Shown one piece after another: positions 56,494 through 64,000 of a stretch of DNA of 64,000 nucleotides. Under the pieces are notes generated by a model. It was given only the letters and a program-made list of their open reading frames with translations, was not told where the DNA came from and did no database searches. A program made the position numbers and the translations under genes. Within the stretch, counting starts at the first letter, position 1, and each line of letters starts with the position of its first letter. The stretch lies in NCBI GenBank assembly GCA_030685235.1, contig MU839151.1:124001-188000 (forward strand). The letters run 5' to 3'. Source of the DNA: Copromyces sp. CBS 386.78. Taxonomy: Eukaryota > Ascomycota > Sordariomycetes > Sordariales > Sordariaceae.

Positions 56494-57132
56494 TATGGTG
56501 ATTCAAATTCGGTGTAGTCGTGGCAAAAAGACAAAAGAAAGGCGAAAGAGAAATGTAGTGATGATAGCGGAATGTTCTTGTTTGGATGTTGTTTGGAGGT
56601 TGCTCGCTACAAGCTGTGGATGTTGACTGCTGTAGTACTGAGCAATAGGCGTGCTACAGGGGTGTTTCCCAATTGACGTGTGCATGGAAGTGGCGTCAGA
56701 ACTTTTAGCCCGTACCCGACCTTCCTTATCTTATCGGCTCAGTCATCCCGTCCGCACGTGCACCTATCATGATGAGTCCCGTTTAACGCATATCTGCCTG
56801 GGATAAGCGGTGAGAAGTATGCAATTGTGTAAGTGTAATTAATGGATCAGAGCGCGTATGTACTTTAGGAGTTCCGTTTGCTGCAGTTCGTTTGCATGGC
56901 ACCATAAGATGATAAAGACTGACTGCCATACAATCCCTAGTATTGAATATTCAGCATGTGATTCTTCTATACAGAACTATGGTGCCTAGTCACCCAAGTT
57001 TAGCCCGGGTTTCTAGCATGTCTGGCTGGGTATCTTAATATGTCCCAAACGGGAGTTGACCATTACTACCCCGCTTTTCATGTCTCAAACACTTGCCTGC
57101 CGTGTCTTCGACTCATTCTCCAACATGACGGC
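56494..57132. other. Intergenic, promoter of the G-patch gene
   Basis: Upstream of the minus-strand G-patch gene and downstream of the reductase gene on the same strand. No gene seen. Confidence 0.5.
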
Positions 57133-58665
57133 TTAAGTTGTCATCTCTGCGCCCCTTTCCTGCACCACCAAAGGAGGCTCTTTGGCTTCTTGTGCAATTT
57201 GACCGATACCACCGTCTCCATGAGTCCTCGAATCATCTCCAGCATCTGAGTCGTAATATATTGCCGGCCCTTCCTCGTCGCCCGATGCGCTGGGAGTGAC
57301 GCCTTCAGTGTGATCCGACGCCGTCGACCAGGTACTTCCGCCGCTCTCGCCCGAATAAGGAAAAGCCTCCGATGGAATGATGTGCCGCTGGATGATGCCC
57401 TCCCATGTCTCTTCTTCCGTGGGAGATGGTGGGATGACCTCTGCTGTGCCGTCATCGTGCTCCTCCAACCCCGCGTACTCGGTCGGCAGAGAAAGATGCA
57501 CGTCTGGGATGGCCAACTCGGATTCGCTGTGTGAGCTTGGGCTGTGCGCAATAGGCGTCTCGTCTTTGGCCATTTCCACGCTCTCCCAGTCCAGCGACTC
57601 GGTTGGCGAACTTGAAGCAGTTGGAGATGGTACCACTTGAGGCTGCCGTACTTTGGCCCAGTGCTGGACCACGCTCTTGACCTGGTCGGCAAAGCTGATG
57701 AACTGCGTTCCAAACGTGTCCCGCGTCAGGCTGGTGTCAATGGGTATGCTGACAGTCTGACAGTATCCGCTGGTCGTCAACAGCTTACTCGCGAAAAGCT
57801 CTGGGAACTCTTCCTCGGCAATGTCAATGGCATCGGTCCACCGCACCTGCTCGCCCAAGATGAAACTCTGACCTCCAAGGATGTAGGGACTTAGGGCCTC
57901 GACATGGACCCGTGCCACGTCTTCGACATGCACCGACACTCCCGCGTATACCCCCAGGCCGTGGCCTAGGAGTAGGGCTGCCAACATGGAGTTTGTGCCC
58001 TTCATCGCCTGCCTTTCCGTGGTCGCTGCCGTGTTGGCCCCCAGCACGAAGCCCGGGTGTATGTACACGGCGTCAAAGAATGGCCGCTCGTGCGCCATGT
58101 ACTCCTCCGCCACTTGAAGTGCTCGACATTTGGAGGCTGCGTAGGCGGCAAATTCGGATGCGTATGGTCCTTGATCAACGGGTATCCGGTCTTCGGGAAC
58201 CACAGGCTGTTCTCTCTTCTCTTTGCCCTCCATTTGTGATATTGGGACAATGGCCGCAATGGAACTTGTGAAGACAACACGTCTTACCGTCCCGCTTTGC
58301 TCGGCGGCGTCAAGAATGTTGAGCGTTCCGGCTTCGGCAGGCTTGATGAATGTCTCTCGGGCGTCGTCTGTACCGATCCAGCGACCAGCTTTGCTTGGTA
58401 GAGGAGATGCTGTGTGGATGATGTAGCCGACATCTTCCGCGGCCGTCACAAATGCCCCTGGTTTCGTAATGTCTGGCACGACGATAAAGGAGAGTTTCGA
58501 AGGATTGAGGCGGCGTAGTGCGGGTCGGGCTCGGATTGTGTGTTCGTCCTCTGCTTTTCGGACAGCGCACCGAACATGATATCCCTGACGGAGTAGGCAC
58601 TGAAGAATGGCCCAGCCAAGGTGGCCTGTGGCACCAGTCAAGAGCACTATGTCTCCGGGTGCCAT
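57133..58665 (-). CDS. NAD-dependent epimerase/reductase (dihydroflavonol-4-reductase-like) with long tail
   Basis: Single-exon protein of 510 residues. Residues 1-335 form an extended short-chain dehydrogenase: the Rossmann motif VLLTGATGHLG, YHVRCAVRKAEDE, VVPDITKPGAFVTAAEDVGY, IHTASPLPSK, GTLNILDAAEQSGTVRRVVF followed by TSSIAAI, and the active-site YAASK (Tyr-x-x-x-Lys). VYIHPGFVLGANT and VHVEDVARVHVEAL are typical of the cinnamoyl-CoA/dihydroflavonol reductase group, which reduces aldehydes or ketones with NADPH. The last 170 residues are an unusual Pro/Ser/Thr/Glu-rich acidic tail (PSPTEEETWEGIIQRH, ASGDEEGPAIYYDSD) not found in the standard family length of about 340. Substrate unknown. 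Confidence 0.9.
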   Translation of the reverse strand: MAPGDIVLLTGATGHLGWAILQCLLRQGYHVRCAVRKAEDEHTIRARPALRRLNPSKLSFIVVPDITKPGAFVTAAEDVGYIIHTASPLPSKAGRWIGTDDARETFIKPAEAGTLNILDAAEQSGTVRRVVFTSSIAAIVPISQMEGKEKREQPVVPEDRIPVDQGPYASEFAAYAASKCRALQVAEEYMAHERPFFDAVYIHPGFVLGANTAATTERQAMKGTNSMLAALLLGHGLGVYAGVSVHVEDVARVHVEALSPYILGGQSFILGEQVRWTDAIDIAEEEFPELFASKLLTTSGYCQTVSIPIDTSLTRDTFGTQFISFADQVKSVVQHWAKVRQPQVVPSPTASSSPTESLDWESVEMAKDETPIAHSPSSHSESELAIPDVHLSLPTEYAGLEEHDDGTAEVIPPSPTEEETWEGIIQRHIIPSEAFPYSGESGGSTWSTASDHTEGVTPSASGDEEGPAIYYDSDAGDDSRTHGDGGIGQIAQEAKEPPLVVQERGAEMTT

Positions 58666-61600
58666 ACTGAATGGTATTGGTGTCTGTTCTGTTGTCTTTT
58701 CTTGATCCAGTCTGATCTGGCCTATGACGGTCGGTGTTCGTTGAACTTTTATGACGATGGCGAGACGACTTCAAGGGTTCAACAAAACTTGACCATGAAA
58801 GAAGGTCGACGTAAGGTTGCAGCGGAGGGCAGACCTCGTGACCTTTTAAATGAATTGCCAATTGTGTCAGGAAAGGGGGGCAATAATGTGATAACACCTA
58901 TGTGCCGCGTAATGCGCACTCCATGGCATTTTTTTTATCCGAGAGCGCTTCCTCCTTTCGGATTCTAATCGGCCGTGCATTGTCTACACCAGTACCAAGG
59001 TACGTACCTCGGCCATCAATGGCCTCGACTCCGATTTGTTTCAGCTGTCTCTTGCTGACTGCATTTGGGAAGCCTCCAACAAGGGGCAATCACAGTTTAC
59101 GGCCCAATGCCGAAGCATCCCACAGACCGCTGTTCCCAGAGACCTGGGCCAGGGCTTCAGGTTCCGTCTGAGGGTATCTCTGGCCACGAATTCGACGTCA
59201 CCATTTCAGCAATTTTTTGCTATGCCACGTACCCTCCGCGTCCGAGCGGTACTCGCCGGCACCCGAATACGTACCACAACAACCACCGAGTGCACTGATA
59301 CCGGTCATTCGAACATGGGCAATGCCTCCGACGTAGCCCGTCCCGCATACTCTCTTCGGGCACTCAGCGGCCGACCTACCGACGTCGGCAACACAAACAA
59401 TGCCATCGACGTCGTCAGCACCTCCTGCAACTGCCCAGACGTCTCATGCTCGCCTCTTGGCGTTCCGTGTCACCTCGACTGTTTGTGACGGTTTGGGCGT
59501 CGGCCGAGAAGTGATGCACCCAAATACGCCCAACGGGGTCATTTTCTCCCCCCAATCTGACCACAACAGTTGACAACAGTCTCAATTACCCCAGATCAAT
59601 CGCGGCAATTCTAATCTGCCCTTACAACTTCTTTCTGCATGTCTGCAGTACGCAGACGGTACCGTCATACGCGAGATTTCCAGCTCGCCAGTCGGAGTTC
59701 GCTGAATGTGAAGACCGACTACAAGCGACAGAAGCGATGGTGACACAGCAGGGAGCAAACATGCAACTGACTTGGTAAACAACCACGAAGCGTTGCTTGA
59801 TTGACGCAGCTCGGTTATAACAGCAATTCATGCGACTGGAATGTCGAAATTCTTGCATCTGTCGGCCGCCGACTCTGACGCGGCCAGTCAATGCAATCCG
59901 GCACCTTCGACTCTTTCGAGAAGGAGTTGGCACGAGAAGCACACATGGTCCCTTCCTCCATCACCCGGCAGCACGCGACGGCATCGGAATGCCACTAATC
60001 CTTTGTTCATCCCTTGCATGAGCCTCGCGTGGGATATACAAATGCAGCCGATGTCTCCGAGAAAGGAATGCGGGCATGCAACGGGTTGCCCACGCTCCTC
60101 ACCCTGTTCAAGCGAACGGCGAACGGCGATCTGCACGCATGTCTCTACCCGCCGCGTCTGGACAACAACCCCGCGTCACACAAGCACTCTGAACTCAGGA
60201 CTCTCTCCCTTTCGGTCCCGTGAGCCGTGAGACATGATTCGCAGAAGTAGCCGACCGTGAGATTACAGACAACAAGACGGCCAAAACGCCTTGGCCCTGG
60301 GAGGCTCGATCTGGACCGTTGTTTCGCCTACAACTGAAGCTGTCTCGGGTTCTTTTCATGCTGGAATCACCGCATTTTGTCGGATGTTTTGGCAGCAAGC
60401 CACAGTGCTGCAGACATGCTTGGGTGAAGAGTAGCCGAGGCCTGGCCATACCCAGCAATGGCGTGTCAGGGCAACGCCACCGGTTGCACCGAAAGACGGG
60501 TTTGAAGATCTGGGCCATGCGCCACGGGGAGATTTTGTAACAAACGGGAGCTAGATCTCCTGGGCTCTAGCTGATACTGTAACAAAGAACATCCTGGCAA
60601 CGCATTTTTCGCATGGTGGGATCTCAGCGGCAAAGACAAAGACACGCGATTACGATCCCAGGAAATCTGGATCCGGAATGCGGAGAAGACACGGATCGGG
60701 GATTACTCCGGGTCTCGAACGGTCCAGCAAAGGAACGAATTAACGACGACAGCTTCAGGTATTCGGGTGCGTAATCTGATAACAAGTTCGAACTCACCTC
60801 TGGTCAGCTAATTTGCTTCGGAATCTGGCAACGAGAATACATTTTCAGCCTCAAATGGGCGGGGCCAGAACTCGGTCCGCATTCTTCCAATTGTGGGCAT
60901 CTTGCCTGTAATAAAAGATCCTTGCCCGAAAAGATTCAGGGCGTGCTTACTGCCTCCGACTCGCCCTGTGCCTCCACCTCCGAAACCCCTACACGGACGA
61001 CGGCCCGGAAGATCGCCCGTGACACAGAACGGGCGGTTATCGTTGTCAGCATATGCTTGAAACGATGGACCTGGACAACAATTATGCGAGTTTTCTTCCC
61101 CGTTTGGTTCCTGCTTCCGAGTGTGCCTGGCCAGTGTATCACCAGGGGCATGTCCCTCTCTCAATCTTCGGTTCTGGCTTGGATATTCAGCTCAGGTTTC
61201 CAGCTAATTTGAGCATAAGCTCCACGATTCAATTGCATCCAAGTCCCGGTCATAGCAAGATATCTGCACTCGCTTGGCCAATACGGTACCCAACACTGCC
61301 AACCAGCCGCTGAGCTCGTGCCGTTCACGAGGCTGGGAGAAAAACACCAGCGCGTGGACCGAAGGTGGGATCAGTCCCTAGCTTGGGGCTCAAAGAAAAA
61401 CTCGGAGTAACTGTCACGGGCGAATTCCTCGATCCATGCCAATTTCAGTGCACTTCCTTGGCTCTTCTTTGCGCTTTGTAGTTCGGACGGGTCATCCGCC
61501 CCTTATGAGGTCCTTGCGCTTCTGGCTGTTTGCGATTTCCGCCGGGCCCGCTCCCGTATCTCTTTGACTTCAAATAATCTGAAGGTCACATTGGCATTGT

Positions 61601-61767
61601 TTGCGGGGCTGAAGTCTTACGACTTACGGACGATCAAGATGTTGCCACCTCACGACAGGCGTCAAATTGATATGCTTCGTTCAACATCCAAAATCCAAAT
61701 CCAGGAATGTCTTCTTGAGGCGCACGCCTGGGCGCCGATTCCAACAACAAACTGGCGGTTAAACACC
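58666..61767. other. 3.1-kb intergenic region, no supported gene
   Basis: Promoter of the reductase gene on the left, tRNA-Lys on the right. Frames of up to 150 codons (59036-59488 plus; 59841-60230 plus; 60808-61164 minus) have no domain, no codon bias and no convincing introns. No transposon ends or RNA genes seen. Confidence 0.45.
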
Positions 61768-61840
61768 GCCCGGCTAGCTCAATCGGTAGAGCGTGAGACT
61801 CTTAATCTCAAGGTTGTGGGTTCGACCCCCACGTCGGGCT
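61768..61840 (+). tRNA. tRNA-Lys (anticodon CTT), no intron
   Basis: Acceptor arms GCCCGGC/GTCGGGC, D arm GCTC/GAGC, anticodon stem TGAGA/TCTCA, loop CTCTTAA with anticodon CTT, T arm GTGGG/CCCAC around TTCGACC. Decodes AAG. The T-rich terminator starts at 61867. Nucleotides 27-39 are those matched by the copia primer-binding site at 52078-52090. Confidence 0.95.
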
Positions 61841-61944
61841 CAATTCCCGATGTTCAACAACATCTTCTTTTTTTTAAAAATTTCTGCCCCCGAGCCACCG
61901 TTTTCTTTTTGCTTTGCTTTTGACAATGTTCGTCTTTCTTCTTT

Positions 61945-61965
61945 AAAAAAAAAAAAAAAAAAAAA
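61945..61965 (+). repeat. Poly(A) tract, 21 bases
   Basis: Homopolymer run 105 bp after tRNA-Lys, preceded by CTTCTTT and directly followed by TTACTAACAG. Confidence 0.85.
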
Positions 61966-61975
61966 TTACTAACAG

Positions 61976-62148
61976 CCCCAGAAGGGCGAGCGTGGAGGAA
62001 CGTCGTTGACTCCATAGTCTCCATTACTGGCCGTGCTCTCGGACGGGAAGATATCACTACCCAGCTGACCCAAGTGTCCGACAAAATCAAGTTCGGGACA
62101 CCCAGCGTGACGGGTGTTCAGCCGGTGATGATGTCTGTGCAAAGGTAG
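61976..62148 (+). pseudogene. Coding-like exon fragment of unknown origin
   Basis: After TTACTAACAG, which looks like a branch point fused to an acceptor, the frame from 61978 reads PEGRAWRNVVDSIVSITGRA, LGREDITTQLTQVSDKIKFG, and ends VQPVMMSVQR with a TAG at 62146. Its amphipathic helical character and frame-limited composition suggest a real former exon; no ATG exon is visible upstream because tRNA-Lys lies there. Could also be the last exon of a gene whose start I could not find. Confidence 0.35.
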
Positions 62149-62283
62149 CGGTTCGGACGACCCAACTGAACTTATAACCCTTGCTCTCGAATCTCAATGC
62201 CGCTTGGGGCATATGCGAGGAGTTCAGGAAGACAGGATACCTTGGAATTCCTAGTCCTTCCTCAAGACCTCGAGCTGGTGTCG

Positions 62284-62309
62284 TTTTTTTTTTTTTTTTT
62301 TTTTTTTTT
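62284..62309 (+). repeat. Poly(T) tract, 26 bases
   Basis: Uninterrupted T run in non-coding DNA, 136 bp after the exon-like fragment. Confidence 0.85.
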
Positions 62310-64000
62310 CTTGGCCATTGCTTTCCGCCTCTTGCCTAGCTGACGGCCACTACTTCTCTCGTGCGGATTCATCGTCATCCGCGAGATATCGCCGACCATA
62401 CCCTGGCGAGCCTGGTCTCTGCTACCACAGTTGACCCTAACCCTCTCAAGCTGGTCTTTTCAAGCCATTCCTGAACGAGATAAACAAGTGTCACGGCCTC
62501 AGAGTTTATTATCTCCTTCCTTCAGTGCCAAAAGTTCTGCCATGAAAAGCTTGCTCGGTTCAAGTGATATGACACTCGTGTTCCAAGGCTGATATTGACT
62601 CCATGTTAGGCAGGAGGAATCACGTAGTGCTTTTCTTTTCGGTCACGCAAAACATGGTGTGGCAATCAGGCAAACTCCAAAGTTTGTGTTTTGGTCATCC
62701 TAGAATGACGTTGACGAGCTGTATCCATTCAAACCCGAATTCCCTACTATAAAGAACGGCTGTCCCATTGGTTTTCTAAGGCCACTTATCGCGCCGACCA
62801 AGCTACACCGATGTTTCAACCATCCAACATCTGCAACTCTGCAACTCCTCATCTGAAGTAGTAATGGCATTTTCGTTCACAAAGCACTTCCATCCTGCAA
62901 TTTATCCCAATCGCGATGAGGAGCTATGGTAAATCAACTGGCTGTTCGGAAGTTTCCGGGCGACTTTGATGTTTTGAGAGCTGAAGCACCCGCAGGCATG
63001 GTTGTAACAACGATACCTGGTGTTTCCCATCACCTGAGGCTTACGTGCGGTCATGATTCGTCTATCTGATATTGCCTTGTGAGCTTAGGTTCAACGAGCA
63101 CAAGTCATGTCCTCTTTTCGACCATTCTTTCACTGCGTGGAGATGTCAGGTTATATCTCCCAAGAATCCCATTCAAAGTTCGTGTTCCATCGAAGTCTTT
63201 CTCCTCCAGACTCTCCAGTTTTCTCATGCTTGTCGAGAAAAATCTTCTTTTTCACCGCTCACAACAAACCGAATCAGTGAGAACCAGGGGATCTCGCGAG
63301 TTGCGACCTGACAATCTGAAAATGGGCATAACAACCAAAAGCCAAGCCATCAAAATGGGCAAGTCGTCTATACCTTCTTCAAGCCTCCATGTCTATCCTG
63401 CCACTAACACTTTACCCTACTCACTCCTCAGTCAACGATTTTGCCAACTCTCCCGCCTCAATCATCAACAAGCATAGACGCATGACCATGGCCGGGGCAG
63501 TCGTTGAGTTGGCCATTTGAGTCACTGCGGAAAGAGCGCAGCCTCAAGTGGCTCAGAGATCTTGCCATAAATCAGTATGAACATTCGTTGGGAATGAATT
63601 TCAGTGGTCCTATGAGGGCAAAACACCAACAGAAGATTCTGCTCTGGCATACGATTATCGAGGTGCTAGATCGCAAACAATGGGCGCTTCCAAGAATTTA
63701 ACCCCCGAAGTCGCCAGGCGATGTCGAGGTGGGATGGAGGGTTGAACTTTGGACTTTGGAGGTTGAACCAGGGAGGGGTGGAGATGTAGGATGGAGAAGA
63801 TGGGAAAATGAAAAGAGACCAAAAGCCCTAAGGCCCTGATCGAAACCGCACCGGTGCTCTTTCTGGAGCGGTACAGAGGGTCAGCGGTACAGCTTGGTTG
63901 CAATGCAAGCGGAGTGAAAGTTTGAGACGCGTATTTACAACGAGCGCTTTCCCTTTCTAAGCGTTAGAGCCTTGGCTTGCATTTTCATACCGGCGAAGCA
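62310..64000. other. Right end of window, no supported gene
   Basis: Only short frames (for example 63079-63477 plus, 63655-63903 minus) without domain or splicing support. Confidence 0.45.

Noticed and set aside
59036..59488. Plus-strand 150-codon frame
   Set aside because: Thr/Arg-rich with no domain or codon bias; other frames of similar length overlap it.

Overview
The window is nuclear DNA of a filamentous ascomycete, most likely a Sordariomycete of the Neurospora/Sordaria type. The evidence is short spliceosomal introns (about 50-250 bp, GTRNGY donors, CTRAC-like branch points, YAG acceptors), C-ending codon preference, long intergenic spaces, tRNA genes with anticodon-loop introns, and a retrotransposon carrying only C:G to T:A changes, the signature of repeat-induced point mutation (RIP). 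Exon structures were worked out by hand; coding lengths were checked to be multiples of three.

Left part (1-16.8 kb): the 3' half of a coiled-coil gene runs off the left edge (minus strand); then an NmrA-like gene, two tandem small secreted Hce2-type proteins, an EF1B-gamma-like glutathione transferase, an intron-bearing tRNA-Ala, an AMSH/STAMBP-type JAMM deubiquitinase and a small unknown gene.

Middle (17-33 kb): a housekeeping block with prefoldin subunit 6 and VPS4 transcribed divergently, NOP58, a large C2H2 zinc-finger protein, an unknown basic/disordered protein, and a second NmrA/isoflavone-reductase-like gene. AMSH and VPS4 both serve the ESCRT/endosome route. After an intron-bearing tRNA-His comes a poly(A)-tailed fragment related to the unknown gene at 29.9-31.4 kb.

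Right part (36-64 kb): a six-exon CorA-like membrane protein; a 452-bp terminal-inverted-repeat element with 8-bp target duplication; a probable small secreted protein and a GRF zinc-finger protein (both tentative); a calmodulin-like EF-hand gene; a proteinase K-type subtilase; a complete 5.5-kb RIP-degraded Ty1/copia retrotransposon (46721-52256) with 166-bp LTRs; a TFIP11/Spp382 G-patch splicing factor; an NAD-dependent reductase with a long acidic tail; and tRNA-Lys(CUU).

The most interesting observation joins two parts of the window: the 13 bases next to the copia 5' LTR are complementary to nucleotides 27-39 of the tRNA-Lys gene at 61.8 kb, which suggests priming by a half-tRNA cleaved in the anticodon arm.
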